From positions 1-64,000 of the forward strand of contig JAQYEW010000065.1 of assembly GCA_028723455.1 (NCBI GenBank): a stretch of 64,000 nt of DNA. Reading direction: 5' to 3'. Source of the stretch: Prevotellaceae bacterium (GTDB lineage: Bacteria; Bacteroidota; Bacteroidia; Bacteroidales; Bacteroidaceae). Below, one piece after another: positions 43,729-52,810 of the stretch (position 1 is the stretch's first letter; every line of letters starts with the position of its first letter). The translations under genes were made by a program, and so were the position numbers. Below the pieces are notes generated by a model. That model was not told the origin of the DNA and searched no databases. It saw only the letters and a list, made by a program, of their open reading frames with translations.

Positions 43729-44628
43729 ATGATTGTAAACGATCTTCAACGCCTGCGCTGGCAGATTCTGGACGAATGTTTGCGCGATCCCAATACGGAA
43801 TATTTTATGGGCGGACCGAAGGACCGGGAGACGGAAGTGTTGAAAAGCCTGTTGAAGGAAATGAACCGTCGGCTGCGTGCAGAAAACCGTTCGTACAAAT
43901 GCAGCAAACGCCAGTTGCAGTTGGATGTGGCTTTTTTTGAGAGCAAGGGAGCACGTCTGGAACCTCGTTTTCGTCGTGGGCACAAGCGTATCCTGCGCTT
44001 CATCAATTTAGCGTGGAAGAATCCTCTCCTGCGTGTTCCGGGCAGTGGCCCGTTGGCATCGCCCCGCTCCTTGCTTACTTTACGGGAGTGCTCCGATGGA
44101 GACGAATTGGTTTTGCGCCTCGCAGGGCGTGCTTTGGATGAGGTGGGGCAGGAGCATTGGCACGCGACCGTGGAAATAGATGCCGAAACGAAGCGTCTGT
44201 TGTGGTCCTATGGAGGCGATGTCGAGGTGCTGTCGCCTGAATGGCTGCGCCGCGAGATGGGTCAGCAGATGCTGTCCTTAGTGCAACGCTATGCGCGCAA
44301 GGTGAACCCCGAGGAACTGCAAGCATTTGAAAAAGTTTCGGCAACAGAGGTTTCGGAGAAACGTGTAGCGGAGGTGAAGGTAGAACCCCTTGCTCCCGAG
44401 AAGTTGGATAGCGTTGTCGCGGAGGTGGCTCCCGCAAAGGTTGTTCAGGAGTCGCTTCCCATCCCCCCGGCCAAGGAAGAACCTCAGGGATGGTTTGATT
44501 TTGACGATGAGGAGGAGGGCTTCGCCATTGCGCCCCCACCTGCCAAGAAAATGAAGCGGGACAGGAAGAAAGGAGAGGAGAATAAGAAAGAGGAATCACA
44601 GTTGAACCTCTTTGAGGATTTGTTTTAG
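43729..44628 (+). CDS. WYL-type regulator-like protein with C-terminal clamp-binding motif
   Basis: The 299-residue protein opens with a helical, wHTH-like region (MIVNDLQRLRWQILDECLRD). A central part about 85-205 resembles WYL-domain regulators, especially GHWHATVEID-like GQEHWHATVEID and the closing SYGGDVEVLSPEWLRREMGQQM typical of their C-terminal extension. After about 215 a low-complexity charged tail follows (acidic WFDFDDEEE, then KKMKRDRKK). The last residues, QLNLFEDLF (Gln291-Phe295), match the beta sliding clamp-binding motif. This suggests a DNA-metabolism link rather than plain transcription control. The WYL assignment is moderate. Confidence 0.65.
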   Translation: MIVNDLQRLRWQILDECLRDPNTEYFMGGPKDRETEVLKSLLKEMNRRLRAENRSYKCSKRQLQLDVAFFESKGARLEPRFRRGHKRILRFINLAWKNPLLRVPGSGPLASPRSLLTLRECSDGDELVLRLAGRALDEVGQEHWHATVEIDAETKRLLWSYGGDVEVLSPEWLRREMGQQMLSLVQRYARKVNPEELQAFEKVSATEVSEKRVAEVKVEPLAPEKLDSVVAEVAPAKVVQESLPIPPAKEEPQGWFDFDDEEEGFAIAPPPAKKMKRDRKKGEENKKEESQLNLFEDLF

Positions 44629-44650
44629 GCTCTTGCGATTCTTTCTATGT

Positions 44651-45157
44651 TTATAGAGCCTTTTCCAATTCCAACAGCCATTGCTTAGCGTCCAGTCCGC
44701 CGGCATAGCCCGTAAGGGATCGGTCGCTTCCGATCACGCGGTGGCAGGGGACGAAGACGGACAGGGCGTTGGCTCCGATGGCAGACGCCAAAGGACGGAC
44801 GGATTTCCTCTTTCCCATGTTTTGTGCCACATGGCTGTAGCTAAGTGTGGTGCCGTAGGGAATCTGAAGGAGTTCGTTCCAGACCGCCCGTTGGAAATCC
44901 GTACCGACGAGTAACAGGGGAATCTCAAGTTTTTCCCGTTTACCCGAAAAATATTCATCCAGCTGTTGGACCGCAGAATCGATAGTCGCGTCGCTACCCT
45001 CGGTATAGATTGCATTCAGTGCCTTCTGCAATCTTTTATCCACCCGTTCGCGCTTTTCCCTCTGCCGCCAATCACATAGGCACAACTGTCCCTCAAAGGC
45101 TCCCAGCAGCAACTCGCCACAGGGAGATTCGTAATGTCGGATTACTATTTTTTTCAT
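44651..45157 (-). CDS. ogt: Methylated-DNA-[protein]-cysteine S-methyltransferase
   Basis: The 168-residue suicide enzyme removes O6-alkyl groups from guanine by transfer to its own cysteine. The active site VPCHRVIGSDRSLTGYAGGL is complete, preceded by FQRAVWNELLQIPYGTTLSY and ASAIGANALSVFVPCHR, which includes the DNA-binding helix. The N-terminal domain is short, as in Ogt. It converges with the WYL-like gene, 22 bp apart, so the pair sits in a DNA-maintenance setting, though on opposite strands. Confidence 0.95.
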   Translation of the reverse strand: MKKIVIRHYESPCGELLLGAFEGQLCLCDWRQREKRERVDKRLQKALNAIYTEGSDATIDSAVQQLDEYFSGKREKLEIPLLLVGTDFQRAVWNELLQIPYGTTLSYSHVAQNMGKRKSVRPLASAIGANALSVFVPCHRVIGSDRSLTGYAGGLDAKQWLLELEKAL

Positions 45158-45200
45158 ACTTTTTTCAGTCGGCTGTTTGTTTTGTTGCTGTCCTTTTTAA

Positions 45201-45245
45201 AGACAGATGAGCCTAAATGCAAATCTCATTTAGGCTCATCTGTCT
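45201..45245. terminator. Perfect 19-bp hairpin terminator
   Basis: Arms AGACAGATGAGCCTAAATG (45201-45219) and its exact complement (45227-45245) lie just after the stop of the large glycosidase gene on the minus strand. Confidence 0.8.
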
Positions 45246-45263
45246 CTTGTCGTTGTGAAAGGA

Positions 45264-48200
45264 TTATTTCAACACTTTCTTACCGTTTACCACGTTCACT
45301 CCGCGCTGTAAGGCAGGCAACCTGCGCCCTGCAAGGTCATAGACAGCCTCGTCGGACACATGGGCCGTGGCCAGAAGATTGTTTACGGCTGTGGTTCCGT
45401 TGGTATCCACACCATCAAAGACGAAGACGCTGGAGGCGGGGAGGGTGAGAATCAGTTCCTCGTCGATGTTGATGGGTTGGCCTGTCTTGAGTCCCGAAAG
45501 TACGCTCTGTGTAAAGGATGGCGTAAGGGTGATGGAGGTCTGGATGTAAGCGGGAATGTCCAGTGCCTTGCGCAAGGTGGTGCGGAAGGTTTGGCTGTAG
45601 TTGGCGCCATTGCGGAGGGCAAGCGTAGCTTTCTTTCCATTCCAAGAAGCCCAACCGTAGACGTTGGCCTTTGAGCCGTCCCAGGGATTGCCACCCACCC
45701 AGTGGATGTCAGGCAAAACATCCTTATTGGCTTCCTGCCAGCGGATACATTCAGCCAGGTCGTCCCACAGTTTGCCACCCTGGATGGAGTTCATCAGGGC
45801 GTAGTCGTTGTAAAGTTCCACCATGCCGCTACCGCACGCGAAGGCGCAGCGCAGCTCGTTCAGGACGCTCTTGTAACTCATGTCCTTGGACACGTTTCCG
45901 AAAGTCGAAAGGATGAAACCGTGAGTCATCAGCGTATTGATGGGGCAGATGGGAGAGTTCTGAACGAAATTCTGATAGACGAGGCGGTCGCGGTAGGTAA
46001 TCCAGTTCTCGCGGTCCGAGGTGTTGTTGCCGATGGTGCTGTAGTCGTTCTCCTGGCGCCATACGGCATCGGTTACCTGGAACCAGAAGGGGCTGGCCCA
46101 AGTGCCTACGGTGGTGTTGAAGAAGATGTCGTCCTTTTTCTCACGGATGGTCTTCTCGATAGCGATGATGCCCTCGGCATTCTCGATACCGGCATTGCTG
46201 GCATCGGGACCCACGGAGGAGAACTGGGCGGAGATACCATCGTACTTGAAGAAACGGAAATCGTAATGGTCGATCATGTAGTTGCAGGCATCCAGGAATA
46301 CCTTATAATATGCAGGGTTTGAGAGTTGCATGCCGCCTCGCGTACTCCAGTATGCACGGCGGTAGTCTCCGCTCTTTCCGTAGCCGCCCACGGGACCCAG
46401 CCAGCCACCGATGCCGCTGCCCTGAAGGCGGGCCACGGAGTCGGGTTCAAAGAATCCGTTGGGGAAGTTCTTGTTGAAGGTCCAGGTGCCGTACTGATCC
46501 CATCCGTCGTCCCAGACGAATGCCTTGGGAGCCAGACCGTGTTTGTCGAAGAGGTGGGTCTTCCATTGCTTCACGATGTCGGTACACTGCTGTACGTTCA
46601 TGTTGGCGGTATAGTTGGGGTCGTTGTTGCGGTCGATATTCAGTTCGTACCATGAAATGTAGACGGGATAGGGACGCCAGGGCACTGCGCGCTCGCGCTC
46701 GCTGTATGCCAGGAAGGAGCGGCGGGGCTGACCTTCGGCTACAAGACCGATGACACCGCTTATGGTCCACGTCTCTCCTGACTTAAGTGTTGTGGGGCGG
46801 TACCAAACGCACTCGATGGGCGAGGTTGCGGGTACAGGCAGGTGGAGCGTGTCGATAACGGCGTATTTCAAGGTGATGTTGCCCGTGGAGGTGTTGGCCT
46901 CGGTCTTGTTTTCGCATAAATAACGCATTTTGAACGTGCCGGCATAGGGGACGCGGACAGAATAGGTGTTGTTTTCTTTTCTTATACCCGAGAATCCTTT
47001 GTGATAGTCGCTGACCACAACGCTGTTGTTGGCGTCAAGGAGGTCAAGGCCAACGATGCTCAGCCCGTTACTGCCGCTCTGGTAGACGAACTCTGCCGTG
47101 AGGGTGCCACCGTCAACGGGAAGCGTAATGTCTTGCTGTATGCTCTTGACGTAGGGGTTGGAATACCCAAGCTCTCCAATGCGCAGGGGAACGTTCTGTA
47201 CGACCTGCCAATCAGTGGTCTTCCAGGTGTCGGTCTGGGCGACGTTTTCGACGAAAGTGCTGTTGGAAAGAATCTTGCGTGGAGTGTTTGTGGGGGCGGC
47301 TTTGGCCTCTGTGTTGGGCGGCAGGTCGTAGACCACGAAGGGTGCGGCTACGCGTTTGTTATAAGCGATGGCACCCGTTGACGTGATGGCCTCGCTATGC
47401 GTCTCGACGAAATAACGAACGAGATAATGGCCTGCCTCGGGGATGTTGACCGTGTAGGTGTTGTTCTGTTTTTGGTAGCCAGTATAGCCAATGTGATAGT
47501 CGCTTGCCACGACCGCACCGTCCTTGATCACATCGACACCCACCAGGTTCAGACGGTTGTTGCCGCTCTGATAGGTGAAGGTGATTTGGTTCGCACCGGC
47601 CTCTTTGAATGTGAGGTAGCCTTTCTTTCCTCTTACCTGCTCTTGGGTGAAGCCTAAGGAGCGGATGCCTTGAGGAGTCTGGTTGCCGGGCTCCCACGCG
47701 AAAGCGGCGGCATTCCAGGAGTCGAAGACAAAACTGCTGGCTTCCGTACCGCTCAGGACGCTGTTGACACCCATGGGAGTCTCCAGTCCGGCGAAGATTT
47801 TGTCGCTCAAAAGCACGGCACCGCGTGTGTTGCCCACGCTTTTGGGCGCAGAACCGGCGGCGATGTTGTCCACAGTATGGATCATGGGCGTGATGCTGGC
47901 CATGCTTTGGTCAGCATTGGCTGTGAGCGAAAGCTCGGTACGCAGATAGTGGGACCCGTTGCGCAGGATGGCACGCCAAACGAGGCTGAGATTGCCATAG
48001 GTGTAGTCTGCCTCCAACTGCTTGCCTTCATATTGCATGACACCGCGTGCCTTTGTCGGCTCTGCCGCAAGATTGGTAACACGCACATTACCCAAGGTCA
48101 TATCCTTGGAGGATATGCTTGTGCCGTTGCCCAATTTGATGCGAAACAGTTCGTCTGTGGGTAAAAGATTAAACTCGGGTGATCCCGCGAAATGGAGTTG

Positions 48201-48383
48201 ATTGTCATGGCGCTCAAAACGTGCGCTCAGGAGGTCGTTTCCCACGGTCCAGACATTGTCGGCAGTTGCGATTCTTGCTGTGCCCGGCTGTTGCTGCTGG
48301 GGGAAAATAACACGCTGCGCACTGAGCAAAGAGGCAAAGCTCAAGCCGGCAAGCAGAAGTGTCATTTTTTTGATTTCCTTCAT
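45264..48383 (-). CDS. Large secreted clan-D-like glycoside hydrolase with duplicated sugar-binding-type modules
   Basis: The 1039-residue protein has a signal peptide (1-22). A GH36/GH97-like N-terminal beta region follows (about 30-240), then two copies of one ~85-residue module (about 260-345 and 425-510). Both modules read YQSGxNxLxxVGxD, SDYHxGxxGxxKxNNTYxVxxPxAG and STGxI. The catalytic-type barrel (about 570-900) contains VWDDGWDQYGTW and FFKYDGIS, where Asp residues sit as in GH27/GH36/GH31-type alpha-galactosidases. The tail VYDLAGRRLPALQRGVNVVNGKKVLK is a sorting-like tail. Alpha-linked galactose or N-acetylgalactosamine is a likely target, but the family number is uncertain. There is no SusC/SusD pair nearby. 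Confidence 0.75.
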   Translation of the reverse strand: MKEIKKMTLLLAGLSFASLLSAQRVIFPQQQQPGTARIATADNVWTVGNDLLSARFERHDNQLHFAGSPEFNLLPTDELFRIKLGNGTSISSKDMTLGNVRVTNLAAEPTKARGVMQYEGKQLEADYTYGNLSLVWRAILRNGSHYLRTELSLTANADQSMASITPMIHTVDNIAAGSAPKSVGNTRGAVLLSDKIFAGLETPMGVNSVLSGTEASSFVFDSWNAAAFAWEPGNQTPQGIRSLGFTQEQVRGKKGYLTFKEAGANQITFTYQSGNNRLNLVGVDVIKDGAVVASDYHIGYTGYQKQNNTYTVNIPEAGHYLVRYFVETHSEAITSTGAIAYNKRVAAPFVVYDLPPNTEAKAAPTNTPRKILSNSTFVENVAQTDTWKTTDWQVVQNVPLRIGELGYSNPYVKSIQQDITLPVDGGTLTAEFVYQSGSNGLSIVGLDLLDANNSVVVSDYHKGFSGIRKENNTYSVRVPYAGTFKMRYLCENKTEANTSTGNITLKYAVIDTLHLPVPATSPIECVWYRPTTLKSGETWTISGVIGLVAEGQPRRSFLAYSERERAVPWRPYPVYISWYELNIDRNNDPNYTANMNVQQCTDIVKQWKTHLFDKHGLAPKAFVWDDGWDQYGTWTFNKNFPNGFFEPDSVARLQGSGIGGWLGPVGGYGKSGDYRRAYWSTRGGMQLSNPAYYKVFLDACNYMIDHYDFRFFKYDGISAQFSSVGPDASNAGIENAEGIIAIEKTIREKKDDIFFNTTVGTWASPFWFQVTDAVWRQENDYSTIGNNTSDRENWITYRDRLVYQNFVQNSPICPINTLMTHGFILSTFGNVSKDMSYKSVLNELRCAFACGSGMVELYNDYALMNSIQGGKLWDDLAECIRWQEANKDVLPDIHWVGGNPWDGSKANVYGWASWNGKKATLALRNGANYSQTFRTTLRKALDIPAYIQTSITLTPSFTQSVLSGLKTGQPINIDEELILTLPASSVFVFDGVDTNGTTAVNNLLATAHVSDEAVYDLAGRRLPALQRGVNVVNGKKVLK

Positions 48384-48426
48384 GTCGATAGAGTTAATTT
48401 GTTTGTCAATAGGTCCGATTAGTTCA

Positions 48427-48434
48427 CAAAGATA
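48427..48434 (-). promoter_or_regulatory. -7 box TATCTTTG for the glycosidase gene
   Basis: The minus-strand box lies 43 nt upstream of the ATG at 48383. Confidence 0.6.
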
Positions 48435-48489
48435 AGAATTTTATATCATTGTACTGCTTTTGTTGAGAAAAAATTGTAATTTCGCACTA

Positions 48490-48497
48490 TAATTTTG
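48490..48497 (+). promoter_or_regulatory. -7 box TAATTTTG for kdgK
   Basis: The box lies 38 nt before the ATG at 48536. The -33 element is not clear. Confidence 0.55.
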
Positions 48498-48535
48498 TTG
48501 TCATAAAAAGGAAGACCCCAATAAAATATAAGTCA

Positions 48536-49558
48536 ATGGCAAAGATAGTAACGATGGGCGAGATCATGCTCCGCCTTTCCACTCCCGGACAGTCGCGTTT
48601 CGTACAGGCTGAATCTTTCGATATCAACTATGGCGGCGGCGAGGCTAATGTGGCTGTAAGCCTGGCCAATTATGGTCATGAGGCTTATTTCGTGAGCAAA
48701 TTGCCCACTCATGAGATAGGGCAGGCTGCTGTGAACAGCCTGCGAAGGTTTGGTGTGCATACGGACTATGTAGCCCGTGGCGGAGAACGCGTGGGTATCT
48801 ATTTCTTGGAGACCGGCGCCTCGATGCGCCCTTCCAAGGTGATTTATGACCGTGCCGGCAGCAGCATCGCTGAGGCCAAGCCCGAAGATTTTGATTTTGA
48901 AGAAATTTTCAAGGGCGCTCAATGGTTCCATTGGAGCGGAATTACTCCCGCCATTAGCGATGCCAGTGCCGAGTGCCTGCGTCAGGCGCTGGTAGCAGCC
49001 AAGCAGGCAGGCGTTACCGTGAGTTGCGACCTGAATTTCCGCAAGAAGCTTTGGACGAGCGAAAAAGCGCAACGTGTGATGAAACCGCTCATGCAGTACG
49101 TTGATGTGTGCATTGGCAACGAGGAGGATGCCGAGCTTTGCCTGGGCTTCAAACCCGAGGGTGATGTGGAGGGCGGACAGACGGATGCCGAAGGTTACAA
49201 GAATATCTTTCGTGGCATGAAGGAGGCCTTTGGTTTCAAGTATGTCGTCAGTACCCTGCGCGAGAGCTTCAGCGCTACGCACAACGGCTGGAAAGCCATG
49301 ATTTATGACGGTAATGACTTTTATGTGAGCAAACGTTACGACATCAACCCGATCATCGACCGCGTGGGCGGTGGAGACAGTTTCTCCGGCGGGTTGATTC
49401 ATGGCTTGCTAACCAGGGATAATCAAGGAGAAGCCTTGGAGTTTGCCGTCGCGGCGAGTGCCCTAAAGCATACCATCCCCGGTGATGTGAATATGGTGAG
49501 TGTACAGGAAGTGGAGGCTTTGGTGGGCGGCAGTGCAAGCGGTCGTGTGCAGCGGTAA
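48536..49558 (+). CDS. kdgK: 2-dehydro-3-deoxygluconokinase (PfkB family)
   Basis: The 340-residue sugar kinase phosphorylates 2-keto-3-deoxygluconate to KDPG. The PfkB pattern is complete: MGEIMLRLSTPG, GGGEANVAVSLA near the N-terminus, and DRVGGGDSFSGGLIHGLL with the catalytic Asp near the C-terminus. The specificity call rests on the KdgK-like N-terminus and on the aldolase gene that follows directly. Together they form the lower branch of hexuronate catabolism ending in pyruvate and glyceraldehyde 3-phosphate. Uronate isomerase and dehydratase genes are not in this window. Confidence 0.9.
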   Translation: MAKIVTMGEIMLRLSTPGQSRFVQAESFDINYGGGEANVAVSLANYGHEAYFVSKLPTHEIGQAAVNSLRRFGVHTDYVARGGERVGIYFLETGASMRPSKVIYDRAGSSIAEAKPEDFDFEEIFKGAQWFHWSGITPAISDASAECLRQALVAAKQAGVTVSCDLNFRKKLWTSEKAQRVMKPLMQYVDVCIGNEEDAELCLGFKPEGDVEGGQTDAEGYKNIFRGMKEAFGFKYVVSTLRESFSATHNGWKAMIYDGNDFYVSKRYDINPIIDRVGGGDSFSGGLIHGLLTRDNQGEALEFAVAASALKHTIPGDVNMVSVQEVEALVGGSASGRVQR

Positions 49559-49609
49559 GCCGGACTTAGCTCTCTGACGTAATTTATAAGAATTCAAAAG
49601 ATAACAGCA

Positions 49610-50281
49610 ATGGCACTTTTTGACAAGATAGCAGTACTCAATAAGATACGTGAAACGGGCATGGTGCCTGTTTTCTATGACAAGGATGTGGAGGTTGCCA
49701 AGCAAGTGATCAAGGCTTGCTACGAAGGTGGCGTGCGCGCTTTCGAGTTTACCAACCGCGGTGATTTTGCGCATGAGGTATTTGCCGAGTGCGTGAAGTA
49801 TGCCGCCAAGGAATGTCCTGAACTGGCTTTGGGAGTGGGCAGTGTTGTAGATCCTGCCACGGCAGCCCTGTACATCCAATTAGGTGCTTGCTTTGTCGTC
49901 GGCCCCCTTTTCAATCCGGAGATAGCTCCGATTTGCAATCGCCGTCTGGTGCCCTATTGCCCGGGATGTGGCACCGTGAGCGAGGTGGGCAAGGCCCAGG
50001 AGATGGGATGCGACCTTACAAAAGTTTTTCCCGGCGATGTCTATGGTCCTGCGTTCGTCAAGGGACTGTTGGCACCCTGCCCCTGGACCAAAGTGATGGT
50101 AACGGGCGGTGTGGCTCCCACGAAAGAAAACCTGACCGCATGGATAAAGGCCGGTGTCTTCTGCGTGGGTATGGGCAGCAAACTGTTCCCAGCCGACCGC
50201 GTGAAAGCAGGGGATTGGGCATACGTCAGCAATATGTGTCGTGAGGCATTGACTTATATTCGTGAGGCAAGAGAGAACTGA
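49610..50281 (+). CDS. kdgA: KDPG aldolase (2-keto-3-deoxy-6-phosphogluconate aldolase)
   Basis: The 223-residue class I aldolase splits KDPG to pyruvate and glyceraldehyde 3-phosphate. The conserved start ([39 protein letters not shown]), [26 protein letters not shown], the CPGCGTVSE stretch and [14 protein letters not shown] with the Schiff-base lysine place it in the Eda family. It lies 51 bp after kdgK. Its TGA shares the A with the ATG of map, so the peptidase gene is translationally coupled to it. Confidence 0.92.
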   Translation: MALFDKIAVLNKIRETGMVPVFYDKDVEVAKQVIKACYEGGVRAFEFTNRGDFAHEVFAECVKYAAKECPELALGVGSVVDPATAALYIQLGACFVVGPLFNPEIAPICNRRLVPYCPGCGTVSEVGKAQEMGCDLTKVFPGDVYGPAFVKGLLAPCPWTKVMVTGGVAPTKENLTAWIKAGVFCVGMGSKLFPADRVKAGDWAYVSNMCREALTYIREAREN

Positions 50282-51147
50282 TGGCAAGAAAAAGAAATGT
50301 TTGGGAGATTCCCGTCGGGCATGAACTGACGGAGATGGACCGCCGCATCCTGGAGTTTCAGGAGCGGGGGAAATTGGTGCCTACGCGCGACTTAATCAAA
50401 ACGCCCGAACAGATTGCGGGTATCCGCAAGGCAGGCGTGCTGAATACCGACGTGTTGGATAAGGTGCAGGAAATGATACGTCCCGGCATCTCGACTTTGG
50501 ACATCGATAAGCTGGTGTACGAATACACGACGCAGCATGGCGGTATTCCAGCTCCCTTGAATTACGAGGGCTTTCCCAACAGTTGCTGCACCAGTATCAA
50601 TGATGTGGTGTGCCATGGTATTCCCCGTGCGGATGACATCTTGGAAGAGGGTGATATAATCAATGTCGATTGCACAACCATCGTGGATGGCTATTTTGCT
50701 GATGCCAGTCGTATGTTTGTCGTTGGTGGCAAGACGCAACCCCGTTGGCAGAAACTGGTGGATGTGGCGTGGGAGTGCCTGAAGATCGGTGAAGAGGTGT
50801 GCGCTAAGCCTTATGTCTTCGTCGGCGATCTCGGGAACGCTATTGCAAAGCATGCGCATAAGAATCACATGAGTGTCGTTCGCGACCTGTGTGGCCATGG
50901 TGTGGGTCTTGAGTTTCATGAACAACCTGATGTGGAACATTTCGGCCACAAAGGCACGGGAATGCTTTTGGTACCCGGCATGACGTTTACCATCGAACCG
51001 ATGATCAATTTGGGCCACTGGCAGGTGTGTGTGGATGATGACGACCCTACGGGATGGGTAATCGTTACGGAAGACTACGAACCAAGCGCGCAGTGGGAAC
51101 ATACGTATGTAATGACGGAGAACGGCGTGGAGGTGCTGACGCACTAA
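50281..51147 (+). CDS. map: Methionine aminopeptidase, type I
   Basis: The 288-residue metalloprotease removes the initiator methionine. Family stretches: PLNYEGFPNSCCTSINDVVCHGIP, the metal ligands in GDIINVDCTTIVDGYFADASRMF, CGHGVGLEFHEQP and MTFTIEPMI. It has a ~35-residue N-terminal extension before the catalytic core and a short insertion VDDDDPTGWVI. Overlap TGATG with the aldolase gene makes this an unexpected member of a sugar operon. A second map gene, in the ribosomal-protein cluster, is common in this phylum but is not in the window. Confidence 0.93.
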   Translation: MARKRNVWEIPVGHELTEMDRRILEFQERGKLVPTRDLIKTPEQIAGIRKAGVLNTDVLDKVQEMIRPGISTLDIDKLVYEYTTQHGGIPAPLNYEGFPNSCCTSINDVVCHGIPRADDILEEGDIINVDCTTIVDGYFADASRMFVVGGKTQPRWQKLVDVAWECLKIGEEVCAKPYVFVGDLGNAIAKHAHKNHMSVVRDLCGHGVGLEFHEQPDVEHFGHKGTGMLLVPGMTFTIEPMINLGHWQVCVDDDDPTGWVIVTEDYEPSAQWEHTYVMTENGVEVLTH

Positions 51148-51165
51148 AAAGAAAGGAACAAAAAA

Positions 51166-52191
51166 ATGAAGGACATTATTATATTAGGGATAGAAAGTTC
51201 GTGCGACGACACAAGTGCGGCAGTCATCCGCAACGGCGTTTTGCTGAGTAATGTAACGGCATCGCAGGCGGTGCATGAGGCTTATGGCGGCGTGGTGCCG
51301 GAATTGGCGAGCCGTGCCCACCAGCAAAATATAGTGCCTGTGGTGGATCAGGCGCTGAAGCGTGCCGGTGTGGAGCGTGAACAGTTGTCTGCCATTGCCT
51401 TCACGCGTGGCCCCGGCCTGATAGGCTCGCTCCACGTGGGTGTCAGCTTTGCAAAAGGTATGGCTGCCGCCTTGAACATCCCCCTGATTGAGGTTAATCA
51501 CTTGCAGGGTCATATCTTGGCGCATTTTATCAAGGAGAGTGAGGACGATAGTAACCAACCCAAGTTCCCCTTCCTGTGCCTTTTGGTAAGCGGCGGAAAT
51601 TCTCAGATTGTGCTGGTGCGTGCTTATAACGACATGGAAATCATTGGACAAACCATTGATGACGCGGCAGGAGAGGCTATTGATAAATGTTCCAAAGTGA
51701 TGGGTTTGGGGTATCCGGGAGGTCCAATCATCGACCGCTTGGCACGACAGGGCAATGCTTTGGCTTATCAGTTCGCCAAGCCCAATCTCGCAGGTTATGA
51801 TTACAGCTTTTCGGGACTGAAGACAAGTTTCCTTTACAACCTGCGCGAATGGATGAAGGATGACCCTGATTTCGTTGAGCATCACAAAGAAGATTTGGCG
51901 GCCTCGCTTGAAAAGACCGTTGTGGACATCTTGATGAAGAAGTTGTGGCAGGCAGCGAAGGATCACAAATTGCGTCAGGTGGCTGTGGCCGGTGGCGTCA
52001 GCGCAAACACTGGTCTAAGAAATGCTTTTCAGGAATATGCCGAGAAATATCACTGGAAGATTTTTGTGCCAAAATTCAGTTTTACCACAGACAATGCGGG
52101 TATGATAGCCATCACGGGCTATTTCAAATATCTCGACAAGGATTTTTGCTCCATGGACAAGCCCGCATACAGCCGCGTAAGCATGGCCTGA
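51166..52191 (+). CDS. tsaD: tRNA N6-adenosine threonylcarbamoyltransferase
   Basis: The 341-residue Kae1/TsaD protein transfers threonylcarbamoyl to A37 of ANN-decoding tRNAs, working with TsaB and TsaE. Motifs: LGIESSCDDTSAAV at the N-terminus, VNHLQGHILAHF with the metal histidines, LVSGGNSQIV and TIDDAAGEAIDK. The length matches the family. It is 18 bp after map and likely co-transcribed with it. Confidence 0.96.
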   Translation: MKDIIILGIESSCDDTSAAVIRNGVLLSNVTASQAVHEAYGGVVPELASRAHQQNIVPVVDQALKRAGVEREQLSAIAFTRGPGLIGSLHVGVSFAKGMAAALNIPLIEVNHLQGHILAHFIKESEDDSNQPKFPFLCLLVSGGNSQIVLVRAYNDMEIIGQTIDDAAGEAIDKCSKVMGLGYPGGPIIDRLARQGNALAYQFAKPNLAGYDYSFSGLKTSFLYNLREWMKDDPDFVEHHKEDLAASLEKTVVDILMKKLWQAAKDHKLRQVAVAGGVSANTGLRNAFQEYAEKYHWKIFVPKFSFTTDNAGMIAITGYFKYLDKDFCSMDKPAYSRVSMA

Positions 52192-52233
52192 ATCCACCTG
52201 ATTTAATGACGTAACATAAAAAAAGTCAAAAAG

Positions 52234-52266
52234 ATTTGCTGGGGTATGGAAAATGTTGTACCTTTG
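52234..52266 (+). promoter_or_regulatory. Promoter of the rpmB-rpmG-DUF4295 operon
   Basis: TTTG (52234-52237), 21 nt, TACCTTTG (52259-52266). The leader is about 47 nt. Confidence 0.8.
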
Positions 52267-52318
52267 TACTCTGTTTGGAAAAGGCTATTGGAGTAGCAAA
52301 AAGAAGAAAGATTAGAAA

Positions 52319-52579
52319 ATGTCTAAGATTTGTCAAATTACCGGAAAGAAGGCCATGGTTGGCAACAATGTGTCGCACTCAAAGCGTCGCACTAAGCGTA
52401 CTTTTGATGTGAACTTGTTCTCAAAGAAGTTCTACTACGTAGAGCAGGATTGCTGGATCACACTGAAGATTTCGGCCGCTGGTCTGCGCATGATTAATAA
52501 GGTGGGCCTTGATGCAGCTCTTGTTCAAGCTGTTGCTAAGGGCTTCATCGATTGGAAGGACATTAAAGTAATCGGTTAA
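52319..52579 (+). CDS. rpmB: 50S ribosomal protein L28
   Basis: The 86-residue ribosomal protein starts [27 protein letters not shown], the standard L28 opening, and continues through [28 protein letters not shown]. It is the first gene of a small operon with rpmG and the DUF4295 gene, an order common in Bacteroidetes. Confidence 0.97.
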   Translation: MSKICQITGKKAMVGNNVSHSKRRTKRTFDVNLFSKKFYYVEQDCWITLKISAAGLRMINKVGLDAALVQAVAKGFIDWKDIKVIG

Positions 52580-52594
52580 TAAAGAGAAACGAAC

Positions 52595-52783
52595 ATGGCA
52601 AAGAAAGCTAAAGGTAATAGAATACAGGTTATTCTTGAGTGCACCGAGATGAAGCAGAGCGGTCTGCCTGGTACTTCTCGTTACGTAACCACCAAGAACC
52701 GTAAGAATACTCCCGAGCGTCTGGAGATCAAGAAGTACAACCCCATCTTGAAGAAGATGACTGTACACAAGGAAATTAAGTAA
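52595..52783 (+). CDS. rpmG: 50S ribosomal protein L33
   Basis: The 62-residue protein matches L33: [43 protein letters not shown] and the closing KEIK. The zinc-type cysteine pairs of some L33 forms are absent, so this is the C-minus type. It lies 15 bp after rpmB. Confidence 0.97.
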   Translation: MAKKAKGNRIQVILECTEMKQSGLPGTSRYVTTKNRKNTPERLEIKKYNPILKKMTVHKEIK

Positions 52784-52810
52784 TTAATCCCTTAAAAGGT
52801 TATATAAAAC

